In this document: positions 25,872 through 34,561 of the stretch, piece by piece
How the letters are laid out: each line of letters opens with the position of its first letter
Numbering within the stretch: position 1 is the first letter of the stretch
Source of the DNA: Candidatus Nomurabacteria bacterium
Lineage (GTDB): Bacteria; Patescibacteriota; Saccharimonadia; Saccharimonadales; Saccharimonadaceae
Reading direction: 5' to 3'
Length of the DNA stretch: 55,677 nucleotides
Assembly (NCBI GenBank): GCA_031290255.1
Contig: JAITNW010000005.1
Location: 1-55,677 of the forward strand
The notes under the pieces: model-generated
The model's input: the letters and a program-made list of their open reading frames with translations, nothing else
Database searches by the model: none
Told to the model about the DNA's origin: nothing
Made by a program: the position numbers and the translations under genes

Positions 25872-26519
25872 ATGAGTAATGGTACAAAAGGTGGCGCCAA
25901 CCAGACTGGCGCGAGTGTTAGAACAGAGACCAAGATCCCGTTGACCTTTAATGAGGTCAGCGAATCATTCGATGTCGCAGTGAACGGAATTCGTGATGAC
26001 GCGAAAGCGCACGACGCGAAGATGGAAGCTTACGGCGAGGGCACGAAGGACTTGATTGTCGAGTCTACGAAATCTGTCAATGAGACGATAGAGAAGACTG
26101 GCAAAGTGGTGCTGGATGCTATTGTCGAGTCTACGAAATCTGTCAATGAGACTATCTCTAATGACGGATCGGAAACCCGCAAGACCATTGCTGCAAGCCA
26201 CAAGGTGCTCAGCGATGGGATCGACACATTGAAGCACCGCTCGAAGACGACGCATGGCGATATTGTTGTCGCGGTGGTTTTTGGGGTGATTGGCTTCTTG
26301 ATTGCCTGGAACATCACAGCGGCTAATACGAATTTGTTTATTAACAAGTTCGGAATTGGCATTCTCGGGTTTATCGTCGGTGGCGCGGTCGTAATTATGC
26401 TCGCGTCTTTTGTGCGTGGACTTTACGAGAAAAAAGCCGCTGACGAAAAGGCGAGTCCAGTCAAACAGCCTGAACCGCCAAAAGACGCGAAGCCTACTGG
26501 TAACAGTAAGGCGAACTAG
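25872..26519 (+). CDS. Hypothetical membrane protein with helical repeat, 215 aa
   Basis: Family not recognised. Residues ~25-125 are helical and contain a tandem duplication of 22 codons (IVESTKSVNET appears twice). Two membrane helices follow at about 134-155 and 160-185, then a Lys/Pro/Asp-rich cytoplasmic tail. The layout, a coiled stalk plus two C-terminal helices, recalls phage- or plasmid-borne membrane proteins, which is inference. The start is supported by GGAGG 9 nt upstream. Codon use is C-rich (GTC, GAC, ATC), unlike nearby core genes. It is co-transcribed with the next gene 17 nt downstream. Confidence 0.75.
   Translation: MSNGTKGGANQTGASVRTETKIPLTFNEVSESFDVAVNGIRDDAKAHDAKMEAYGEGTKDLIVESTKSVNETIEKTGKVVLDAIVESTKSVNETISNDGSETRKTIAASHKVLSDGIDTLKHRSKTTHGDIVVAVVFGVIGFLIAWNITAANTNLFINKFGIGILGFIVGGAVVIMLASFVRGLYEKKAADEKASPVKQPEPPKDAKPTGNSKAN
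26055..26152 (+). repeat. Direct repeat, two 32-bp copies 66 bp apart
   Basis: The 32 bp at 26055-26086 recur exactly at 26121-26152. The 66-bp period equals 22 codons, so copy-number change would lengthen or shorten the helical stalk without breaking frame. Perfect identity suggests a recent event. Confidence 0.9.
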
Positions 26520-26536
26520 AAAGGGGGAAGACGGCG

Positions 26537-27745
26537 ATGACAAATAGAAGAAGAGTCAGTGCCGGGGTCGTCGCCGTAGTGGCGTCGATCTTGGCAGCGT
26601 TAGCGCTGATGGGTATGTTTGTTGTGACGGAGTACATGAAGGATACGTTTACGAGCGTATTTTACAATGATACTTCGCCCGATGAGCATCCCAATCACAA
26701 CTCCGGCAATGTTCTGGATGAAAGTCTGATGACTGACATCTTGCAGGCGGCGCCGGCAGAGGTTCGAGCCAACCCGGCTGCTTATCCTGAATGGTTTAAG
26801 GAAGATTTATACAATCGACTTTACGACCAAACCAGGAACAGTGGCGATCCGGCGCTTTTGGCGCAGCTTTCGCTGGATGCGATGCTGCGAGCGCCAAAGA
26901 CCGTGTCCGAGAAGTTGCTGCCTTATGAGGAGCAGTCCATAGAAATGTGGACGGAAACCGTCATGAGGTTTATTGACAACTCGGGTGATCATGTTGCCGC
27001 AGCTGGAAGGCTGCAGGCGATATTGAACAAAGGGACTGTCACGGTGCGTGAGATAACCGGTGGGTATACATCCTCCGGTTACATGAAGCGTGACGGTATC
27101 GTCTTGGACCAAGAGCACAGGGATTTGCTGGGCAGAAATGCTGTTCCGCTGCCTGTGCTTGAGGATAGTAGGGGATTAAAGGGCTGGGAGATAGTGTTCA
27201 CTTTCCCGAATGAAGAGATACTGTCTTTCCGCATTGATTGCGGTTATCAGCCGGATAGCACAAGCTATCCATCTGGCGGGAAGACGCCGACGTATAGGCC
27301 TCCGGATATCACGATTGATATCGGTGATCCGGATCCTACGCCGACACCTACTCCTACACCGAAGCCTACGCCGAAGCCGAAGCCGACGCCTGCTCCGAAA
27401 GATCCCGATAAGGGACCTCAAGGGCAGAATCCGGGGAATCCGGACTATGGTGGTGGGTCGAACACGAACAACGACACGAGCTTAAAGCCCGAGCCGAGTA
27501 GCCCACCGACTTATACGTCGCCTAGCAAGCCGACGCCACCACCTGCAAATGATGATAGGTGGGACACGCCGGCAGATAACGGGAATGGGTTGCTGGACAA
27601 CCAGCCCGGTTCTGGGACAGCAGGTGAGGACATTTACGGGTCCGTACCTGACAAACCGCTTGATGAGGTCCACGAGGACCCACCTAGTGTGGAACCTGGA
27701 TATGGCGGTGGAAGTAATAGGACGGATCCTGTTCCGCCAAAATAA
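26537..27745 (+). CDS. Membrane-anchored exported protein with Pro-rich tail, 402 aa
   Basis: Family not recognised. A signal anchor (about 6-32) follows MTNRRR. An exported globular domain (about 45-245) is followed by a long low-complexity tail: a TPTPTP/KPTPKPKP block, then Gly/Asn/Pro-rich sequence to the end. Such tails span or bind the cell wall. A GGGGG-rich site lies 8 nt before the ATG. Composition matches the preceding gene and differs from the rest of the window, so the pair probably arrived together. Confidence 0.75.
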   Translation: MTNRRRVSAGVVAVVASILAALALMGMFVVTEYMKDTFTSVFYNDTSPDEHPNHNSGNVLDESLMTDILQAAPAEVRANPAAYPEWFKEDLYNRLYDQTRNSGDPALLAQLSLDAMLRAPKTVSEKLLPYEEQSIEMWTETVMRFIDNSGDHVAAAGRLQAILNKGTVTVREITGGYTSSGYMKRDGIVLDQEHRDLLGRNAVPLPVLEDSRGLKGWEIVFTFPNEEILSFRIDCGYQPDSTSYPSGGKTPTYRPPDITIDIGDPDPTPTPTPTPKPTPKPKPTPAPKDPDKGPQGQNPGNPDYGGGSNTNNDTSLKPEPSSPPTYTSPSKPTPPPANDDRWDTPADNGNGLLDNQPGSGTAGEDIYGSVPDKPLDEVHEDPPSVEPGYGGGSNRTDPVPPK

Positions 27746-27765
27746 TTCCTCAAATTGTACCTTTC

Positions 27766-27789
27766 TGGGAGAGCCTTTTGGCTCTCCCA
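27766..27789 (+). terminator. Strong hairpin after the two-gene module
   Basis: TGGGAGAGCC-TTTT-GGCTCTCCCA is a perfect 10-bp stem. The T-run is missing on both strands, so it may be a factor-assisted terminator or an mRNA 3' stabiliser. The rest of 27746-27891 shows only the GAAAGGAG site of the next gene. Confidence 0.5.
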
Positions 27790-27891
27790 AACCCATGATT
27801 TACTTAGTAATGATCTGATCTGTAGCGTTAATAATTCGGCTAATAAAGTAACACTTTGCAATATTAGAAATAACTAGAAAGGAGATTTTAT

Positions 27892-29148
27892 ATGAATAAA
27901 ATCTTGAAAGCTAGTGCTGGTATTGTGGCCGCTGCCGCAATAACCGTTACTAGTGCAATTTCGGCCTTTGCTTGGGGGCCGAGTCGTCCAACTTTTACGT
28001 TGGCGAAACCATCAAGCTATATTACTTTTAACTCTATTACTGATAACAATAAAGAAGTTGGTGATGAGCGTTATTTTGTAAGTGCTTCTCCTTATACGGG
28101 AAATGCTGCGAATAACAAATGGACTGATTCCACGACTGTGGAAGATGGCAAGGAATATGTGGTGCGGATGTATGTGCATAACAATGCGGGTTCTAACTTG
28201 AACTTGATTGCTGAGAATGTGCGCGCTTATATCGTGTTGCCTACTACGACTGGTACTGCGGTGACGGTGAGCGGGAAGATTTATGCTTCCAACGCTAACC
28301 CGACTACCGTGTGGGATGATACTACTTTCAAATCTACCGATGGCAAGAAGTTTAATCTTGCTTACGTAGATGGATCTGCAAAGTATTACAACACTGCAAA
28401 AAATGGGACGCTTCGGACTTTTAGTCTGGACGGCCTGAATGACAGTAACGATTTGTTTACTGACAAGGGTAAGTTACTTGGTTACGATGCAATGGACGGT
28501 AAGATTCCTGGTTGTATTGAATACTCTGGGTATGTGACTTTCCATGTGAAAGCTCAGTTTGAGGCGGTGCCTGGTACGACTGTCACTAAAGAGGTGCAGG
28601 TGGATGGGGCGCAGGCTTGGAGTGAGTCCGTCACAGCGAAAGCGGGCGATAAGATTAATTATCGAATTCATTTTAAGAATAGCGGCGAAGTTGCTATGAA
28701 GAATGTGCTTATTCGTGATATTCTGCCTGCTGGTTTGACTTATGTTAAGGGTTCTACTGAAGTGTATAACGAGAAGAATCCTGATGGTGGGAAGGGAAAA
28801 ATTAGCGACAATATTGTTTCTGGTACCGGTATTAACATTGGTGATTACTCGCCGGGAGCAGGTGCGTGGATTTATTTCTCTGCTACTGTGGATAAGTCGG
28901 TGAGCGAAAAGTGTAATAACAGTATTCTTTGGAATGTAGTGCAAGCTAACGGTGGTTACGGTACTCAAGAAGCCAAAGCTGCTGTGGGCGTGACTGGTAA
29001 GGTCTGTAAAGAAGAGCCAGAAACTCCTAAGCCTACGCCTCCTACTACATTGCCAAAGACTGGCCCTGGTGCTGTCGCTGGTGCGATTGTAGGTGCGGGT
29101 AGCTTGGTTACCGCTGGCGCTTACTATATAATTAGCCGAAAAAAATAA
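27892..29148 (+). CDS. LPKTG-anchored surface protein with DUF11-type domain
   Basis: A signal peptide (MNKILKASAG ... SAFA, about 1-27) starts this 418-residue protein. Residues ~235-345 match a DUF11/isopeptide-type beta-sandwich (AGDKINYRIHFKNSGEV, IRDILPAGLTYVKGS). A Pro/Thr linker then leads to LPKTG (387-391), a hydrophobic helix and RKK, a textbook sortase sorting signal. It should be covalently fixed to the wall and act as an adhesin or pilin-like protein. AAAGGAG lies 8 nt before the ATG. No sortase is in this window. Confidence 0.88.
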   Translation: MNKILKASAGIVAAAAITVTSAISAFAWGPSRPTFTLAKPSSYITFNSITDNNKEVGDERYFVSASPYTGNAANNKWTDSTTVEDGKEYVVRMYVHNNAGSNLNLIAENVRAYIVLPTTTGTAVTVSGKIYASNANPTTVWDDTTFKSTDGKKFNLAYVDGSAKYYNTAKNGTLRTFSLDGLNDSNDLFTDKGKLLGYDAMDGKIPGCIEYSGYVTFHVKAQFEAVPGTTVTKEVQVDGAQAWSESVTAKAGDKINYRIHFKNSGEVAMKNVLIRDILPAGLTYVKGSTEVYNEKNPDGGKGKISDNIVSGTGINIGDYSPGAGAWIYFSATVDKSVSEKCNNSILWNVVQANGGYGTQEAKAAVGVTGKVCKEEPETPKPTPPTTLPKTGPGAVAGAIVGAGSLVTAGAYYIISRKK

Positions 29149-29209
29149 TTAGTTGACCGCTTCTAATACGAGATTTCCTTAAAAGTATCTTACTAGACGG
29201 GAAAACTAG

Positions 29210-29247
29210 AAAATACCCCCTGGGCTTTGGCTTTTGGGGGTATTTTT
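29210..29247 (+). terminator. Intrinsic terminator after the LPKTG gene
   Basis: AAAATACCCCC pairs with GGGGGTATTTT across a 15-nt loop, followed by TTG and further T's. Confidence 0.85.
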
Positions 29248-29268
29248 GTTGGTTTTTGGAAATGGTTA

Positions 29269-29277
29269 TGCTAGAAT
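29269..29277 (+). promoter_or_regulatory. Extended -10 of the 29284 gene
   Basis: TGCTAGAAT ends 6 nt before the ATG, the standard leaderless arrangement here. Confidence 0.6.
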
Positions 29278-29283
29278 TGGGTT

Positions 29284-30102
29284 ATGTATGAGGGCAATAA
29301 TTCGGTTTTTTCTACTGGGGTGGCTTATCCGGCTGTGGCTGAGAAAAAGTCCAGGAAGAAGTTTCTCATTGTTGCTGGTATTACTGTAGCTATTGTTGCA
29401 ATTGCAGTGATAGTGATTTTTATTATACTGACTGCTAAGCCTAGTGCAAAAGATGTTAGAAGGGATTTCAATTTGTATGCAAACTATTTACTATATGGTA
29501 CGGAGAGTGTAGAGGATATCTCTGGGATATACCAGTATGGCGATATGTATCATTATGCTAAGCTTCGAGGTGACGAGCTAGATAATTATGTTTTACTTCT
29601 GAGAGAGAAGTATCAGAAGTTTATATCGGCATACCAGAAGAATGATCAGTTTGATAGTGATGTTGTGAGTCGGTACGGTGATAATCTTGATTTGTTTTTA
29701 CTTGTCCGCCAGTATCCGAATATTAGTGCGCAAGACTTGTTGCTTGCTTATATTGAACAGAGGGATGGGCTATCAGAATTGATCGGGGAATATTATGCGA
29801 GCTTTACGTCGAGTTCTGCTGAAAATGCGGTTACGTACGGCGAAAATTATCAAGACAATCTTTACGCGCTTATTGATGTGTACGAACGGTATGACGCAGA
29901 GGGGTGTCTTAATAGAGATAGCGGGACAATAAAGACCTCTTGTAGAGCTAATACTACAAAACCGAGCATAGTTGCGTTAAATAAAGAATACTTTGACCTC
30001 GTATCGTTTGGGCAAGAGGCATTAGGCATTGTCAAGGATTTATCCGTAGGTGTATTTGAGGATATTTGGAAGATAAAGGTGGTACTATATGCGCAAGAAT
30101 AG
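29284..30102 (+). CDS. Single-pass membrane protein upstream of VirB6-like gene, 272 aa
   Basis: Family not recognised. A short cytoplasmic N-terminus ending KKSRKK precedes one helix (about 27-50). The rest is an exported, mostly helical, Tyr- and Asp-rich domain with two Cys near 210-220 that could form a disulfide. The layout is like small accessory proteins of type IV secretion systems (VirB8/TrbF-like topology), but I see no homology. Its end overlaps the VirB6-like gene by 14 nt, so the two are translated together. Confidence 0.75.
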   Translation: MYEGNNSVFSTGVAYPAVAEKKSRKKFLIVAGITVAIVAIAVIVIFIILTAKPSAKDVRRDFNLYANYLLYGTESVEDISGIYQYGDMYHYAKLRGDELDNYVLLLREKYQKFISAYQKNDQFDSDVVSRYGDNLDLFLLVRQYPNISAQDLLLAYIEQRDGLSELIGEYYASFTSSSAENAVTYGENYQDNLYALIDVYERYDAEGCLNRDSGTIKTSCRANTTKPSIVALNKEYFDLVSFGQEALGIVKDLSVGVFEDIWKIKVVLYAQE

Positions 30103-33100
30103 TGTTCGTAGATTGACTAGGATTTGTCTTGTTGGCGTGACGTTTATGGCGTTGATGTTTGGTGTGACGGGATATATTGCGGTGAATAATGCTCATGCTG
30201 ATCAAACATTTCAAGATGATGCGAAGGTACTTAGGCAAAATGTCCTATATAAGGCGGTATATAGCAATTTGAAAAAATGTTATAGTCAAATGCAGTCTCC
30301 TATTGAGGAGTCTGCGCACAACACATGGGCAGCGTTTGATAGTGCTACTTATTTTTCAGACATCGCCAGGGATAGTTCGTTTCTGAAATTCCCATATGGG
30401 GTGGGAAAGCAAAATACATCATCATGCCCGAGCATGATTACTGGCTGGGAAACGAATTGGTTCATTAACTTATTTACTGGTACTGGAAGTTATGGTGGGT
30501 TATTGAGTATTAATAAGGACGCTAGTGTGCCAGAGTTCTCGTGGTATGATGCTAATGTGGAAAAAATGGGCAAGTTTTTAGTAGACATTGGTTATACGCT
30601 AAAAATAGAGGGCGATAGCTCATTGGCTAACAGAAAGTGTTTCTATTTGAAGTTCAAGCTGGCAAAACGTGATGATGACTCTTGGTGGTATCCGAATCCC
30701 ATAAATGGAGAGTATCTTGAAACTCAAGATTTCTGCGTGAATATTGATGATAATGGTAACTTGAAGCAGGATGCCGATTCGATTATATATTTAAAAGGTA
30801 GGACTGAGTACTTAAACGGTAACTACGATAGTGGGCATTTGGTCGATTCTTCAAATACGGCAATTATGTTCTTTCGAGATGTGGGTACAGCCCCGGGCTT
30901 TTTGTACTCAAAATATTTTGAGGGTACTGTTCTCCAGACGGCGTTGGATTTTTTCAGTGTAAGCTATTTATTTTATAATGAGAGTTGGGAAGGCAACGAT
31001 TGGTTTTATGAACGGATGGAACCTCAGACTATTTCTAGCACAAAGAATGCGGAGGATAGCGATTATTGTCACGGGTTGGGATATATACAGTGCGGATGGC
31101 AGTCCCAAGGTTTTTTAGACCTTGGAAGGGGTATTTATGGTAGCATAATGCCGTTCGGTGGTAATATAAGTTATGGTAATTTTAAGAGTCGCTTGGTTGG
31201 TCTTGTGCAAAAAGCTCGTGATTATGATGGAGTGTACTTATTTGACAGTGTTTCGGCAGTGGATTACAATCCAATTAAAAAAAGTTATGAAAGAGGAAAT
31301 AGTGATTCTAAGTTTATAAATTATTTCTTAAAGAACGTGGATGAGTTTGACGGTGGCGTGTATACGGATGCAGAGAGGTATATTCTATATTATTCGTATT
31401 TGAAAGATTATTATAACGTGTTACAGCGCGATGACGAAGTGGATGGTGGCATACGGGTGCACTGGCTTAATGAAGAGGACGGAACTTTTTCGCGAGTATA
31501 TATATATGATCCAGACGAAGACCTAAATGATAAGAAGTATGTACTGGATAGTTCGGGGAAATGGGACGGTACTAGTATGGGGGACTGGGTATATATTGCA
31601 AATCAGTTAGCTGCTATAGATGCTGAGAAAGCTTTTGCCGATTCTTCTTTTACGATTTTGGATCCAGATTTGAACACTGACGAAGAGGATAGTAACCCAA
31701 AGACGGAGGTAGGCTGTTTTACTGGCGGTGGAGCGTTGGGGTGGATTTTGTGCCCGCTTTTGACGGGGGCGGGAGAGTTCCTTGAGGGGGTATATGACAG
31801 GTGGATAGAGCCATCGTTGAGGGTGGACGCTACGTTGGTTGAAGGGAATGGCCCAGTTTTTGAGGCTTGGTCGATTTTTAGAAATATTGCTAATATAGTT
31901 TTTATTGTGTTGTTGCTCGTAGTGATTTTCTCACAATTAACTGGGGTGGGGATAGACAATTATGGCATAAAGAAAATTTTGCCTAAGGTGGTGATTTGTG
32001 CGATTTTGATAAACTTATCTTATATTGTTTGCCAACTTGCGGTAGACTTGTCGAATATATTGGGCTATGGGCTGAGATCTTTCTTTAGCGGTTTAACTAG
32101 CGACTTGACGCTTGGTGCGAGTTTTGCGGGAGCTAAGGTTAGTGGCGGTGCAACATTCCTTACTGGCTTGGTGGTGGCGCTTTTGGGCGCATTGGGCGTC
32201 GTAGCGATAATAACGCAGGGTCTTGCCATTCTGATACCTCTGTTATTTGCTTTCTTGAGCGGAGTTATCGCCGTATTCTTCTTATTCCTGCTGCTTGGTG
32301 TAAGGCAAGTGGGGGTCGTTCTTTTGGTAGTGATATCACCTTTGGCATTCGTATGCTATATGTTGCCGAATACCAAGAAATTATTCGATAGATGGCTGAA
32401 GATGTTCCAGGGATTGTTATTATTTTTCCCACTTTGTGGACTTATCATAGGAGCTAGTAGTTTTGCATCTTATATACTTCTTAGTACTAACGCTGATAGC
32501 TTCTTCTTTGCGCTGCTTGCAATGCTGCTGAATGTGGTGCCTTTCTTCTTTTTGCCGATGTTGCTGAAAACATCCTTTGCTGCTATGGGGAATATTGGCG
32601 CGAAGATCTCTGGTATGGGGTCAAGAGCGGGTAGTGGGCTGAATAAGTGGGTAAAGGGTACGGATGCTTACAAACAGCAGCAAGCCAGATCAAAAGCGGG
32701 TATTGATAGGAATGGGAATGTCACTGGATTTGGTAGATTGCGGGCTAATGTTGCGAATAAGACTGGGGTAGGGAGGAATGCACTGGCGCGGAATAGGACT
32801 GAGGCCTTGAAGAATCGGGAAACAAATCTACGAGCGCGCAATGCGTTGGACGGTAATTATGTGGCTGGAGCGAAATTTAATCAAGATTTGGCGGCGCAAG
32901 ATGATAGGGCAAGGGTAGAGATGCTGACTAGCTCAGACTATCAGGCTGCGGCGCAGGCGAAGCAGGAATCGGCAAGACAGGATGAGGAAGTTAAGACTCA
33001 AGAGGCTTTGATTACTCAGGGTGCGAATGTGAATGATGTGAGGGCTTTGGGTGCAGAATTGCAGCGTGCGATCTCTACGGATGTTGGAGGGAGTAATGGG

Positions 33101-33769
33101 GCGCGCATCAGGGCTTTGCAGAATGTATTGTCTAGTAAGGGTGATGCTGGTAGGCAACAGGTTCACGGCGCAATGCGGGCTGCTGAGGGTGCTGGGCCTG
33201 TGAGTGCTGAGGCAAGAACTGCTTATGCGAATAATATAATGAATAATTGGGCTAAGGATTACAAAGATAATTCGAGGTCTACCTATGATTATGCTAAGCT
33301 TAACGTTGGTGCGACGCCAAATGGTACTATAGCTAGCCATGAGGCTCAGTCGGTGAATAGTTTGAAGCAAGAGCAGATGGTTGCGATGGATGAGGATGAG
33401 CTTAACAGGTATCTAAATGCGTTGACGACTGGCGCGGCTTTGACTGATCATACTGGATTGTCTACTGTGGATATTGCTAGAAATGAGGCCGCGGCAAAGA
33501 CAAAACTCCAGGAGCTTGCGTATGGTACTGTGAATAATGAGCAAATTAGGCAGGGTCTGAAGGGTAGCCAGGAGCAGATTCTTAATGATATTGTCTCGGC
33601 TAACGGCGGATATACTCCCCCTCCAGCGCCAACTCCAGCGCCAACTGTGATTGATGTGCGAAACGTGAAACACAGGATCACGAATGATCCTGAGGTGTTG
33701 CAAGTGCGGAATGATGGCTCAGTGGTTGACTCTAGCGGGGCTACGGTAGATATTAGAAACTATAAGTAG
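30089..33769 (+). CDS. VirB6/TrbL-like type IV secretion membrane protein, 1226 aa
   Basis: A signal peptide (about 1-37, ending AHA) leads an exported domain of about 540 residues. A polytopic core at about 599-830 has six to seven helices, including PKVVICAILINLSYIVCQLA, the VirB6/TrbL-type region. The cytoplasmic ~390-residue tail is Ala/Gln/Arg-rich and helical, ending with a Pro-rich stretch. VirB6-like proteins form the inner-membrane channel of type IV secretion. No VirB4 ATPase is in view, so this is either an orphan or one end of a larger locus. AAAGGTGG precedes the ATG. Confidence 0.82.
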   Translation: MRKNSVRRLTRICLVGVTFMALMFGVTGYIAVNNAHADQTFQDDAKVLRQNVLYKAVYSNLKKCYSQMQSPIEESAHNTWAAFDSATYFSDIARDSSFLKFPYGVGKQNTSSCPSMITGWETNWFINLFTGTGSYGGLLSINKDASVPEFSWYDANVEKMGKFLVDIGYTLKIEGDSSLANRKCFYLKFKLAKRDDDSWWYPNPINGEYLETQDFCVNIDDNGNLKQDADSIIYLKGRTEYLNGNYDSGHLVDSSNTAIMFFRDVGTAPGFLYSKYFEGTVLQTALDFFSVSYLFYNESWEGNDWFYERMEPQTISSTKNAEDSDYCHGLGYIQCGWQSQGFLDLGRGIYGSIMPFGGNISYGNFKSRLVGLVQKARDYDGVYLFDSVSAVDYNPIKKSYERGNSDSKFINYFLKNVDEFDGGVYTDAERYILYYSYLKDYYNVLQRDDEVDGGIRVHWLNEEDGTFSRVYIYDPDEDLNDKKYVLDSSGKWDGTSMGDWVYIANQLAAIDAEKAFADSSFTILDPDLNTDEEDSNPKTEVGCFTGGGALGWILCPLLTGAGEFLEGVYDRWIEPSLRVDATLVEGNGPVFEAWSIFRNIANIVFIVLLLVVIFSQLTGVGIDNYGIKKILPKVVICAILINLSYIVCQLAVDLSNILGYGLRSFFSGLTSDLTLGASFAGAKVSGGATFLTGLVVALLGALGVVAIITQGLAILIPLLFAFLSGVIAVFFLFLLLGVRQVGVVLLVVISPLAFVCYMLPNTKKLFDRWLKMFQGLLLFFPLCGLIIGASSFASYILLSTNADSFFFALLAMLLNVVPFFFLPMLLKTSFAAMGNIGAKISGMGSRAGSGLNKWVKGTDAYKQQQARSKAGIDRNGNVTGFGRLRANVANKTGVGRNALARNRTEALKNRETNLRARNALDGNYVAGAKFNQDLAAQDDRARVEMLTSSDYQAAAQAKQESARQDEEVKTQEALITQGANVNDVRALGAELQRAISTDVGGSNGARIRALQNVLSSKGDAGRQQVHGAMRAAEGAGPVSAEARTAYANNIMNNWAKDYKDNSRSTYDYAKLNVGATPNGTIASHEAQSVNSLKQEQMVAMDEDELNRYLNALTTGAALTDHTGLSTVDIARNEAAAKTKLQELAYGTVNNEQIRQGLKGSQEQILNDIVSANGGYTPPPAPTPAPTVIDVRNVKHRITNDPEVLQVRNDGSVVDSSGATVDIRNYK

Positions 33770-33778
33770 TAATATATA

Positions 33779-34561
33779 TTATCGCTTGGCTTTGGCGGCT
33801 TGGATGGTGTGGTCGAAGAGGGTGGTGACGGTGAGGGGGCCGACGCCACCGATTTTGGGGGTGAGGGTGAGGTCTTGGCGGGTGCGGGCGGTGGGGTCGA
33901 GGTCGCCCCTGAGGACGCCGTTTTCGCTGGCGGTGCCGGCGTCGATGATGGTGGCGCCTGGTTTGAGCATTTCGGATTTGATTAAATTTGCGATGCCGGT
34001 GGCGGTGACTATGAGGTCATAGCTGGCTAGTTTGTTTAAGTTGTCGCCTTTTTCGAAGACTGTGACGTGGTGGCCGGAATTTTGCCACATTTTTTCTAGC
34101 GGAGCGCCGACTAGTTGGCCGCGGCCGACGATGGCGATTTTTTTGTCTTTGAGGTCAATGTTGTAGCCGTTGATGAGCCAGTTGATGGCTTCGGCGGTGG
34201 CACTGTCGAAGCCGTCATTTAGGCCGTCGACGTCTTTTGGGGCTGGGATTAGCTTGAGGATGTCGGAGGGGATTGTTTTGAGTGGAAGTTGGATGATGAT
34301 GCCATGGACTGTGGGGGTTTTTGCGGCGGAATTGAGCTTGTTTTCTGCATTTTCTGGGGAGAGTTTGTCGATTTCTACGGAAACACCAATGTCTGCGCCG
34401 TAAGATTTTTTGAGATCCATATATTTGGTGATGACGGGACTGTCATTGTCGTAAAAAATGACTAATTTGGGGAGGATTTTGTGGTGGCGCAAATGTGCAA
34501 CTTCGTGCACTTGGCGTTCTTTGACATAGTCGGCGATGTCTTGTCCGCTGAGTATTTTCAT
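33779..34561 (-). CDS. folD: Methylene-THF dehydrogenase/cyclohydrolase FolD
   Basis: FolD (260 aa) interconverts methylene-, methenyl- and formyl-tetrahydrofolate with NADP. YMDLKKSYGADIG carries the catalytic Lys, GIIIQLPLK matches the QLPLP signature, and the Rossmann part has GRGQLVGAPLEKM and GGVGPLTVTTLFDHT. It is slightly short against the usual ~285 aa. ATGA overlap with murB indicates an operon, murB first. Confidence 0.94.
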   Translation of the reverse strand: MKILSGQDIADYVKERQVHEVAHLRHHKILPKLVIFYDNDSPVITKYMDLKKSYGADIGVSVEIDKLSPENAENKLNSAAKTPTVHGIIIQLPLKTIPSDILKLIPAPKDVDGLNDGFDSATAEAINWLINGYNIDLKDKKIAIVGRGQLVGAPLEKMWQNSGHHVTVFEKGDNLNKLASYDLIVTATGIANLIKSEMLKPGATIIDAGTASENGVLRGDLDPTARTRQDLTLTPKIGGVGPLTVTTLFDHTIQAAKAKR

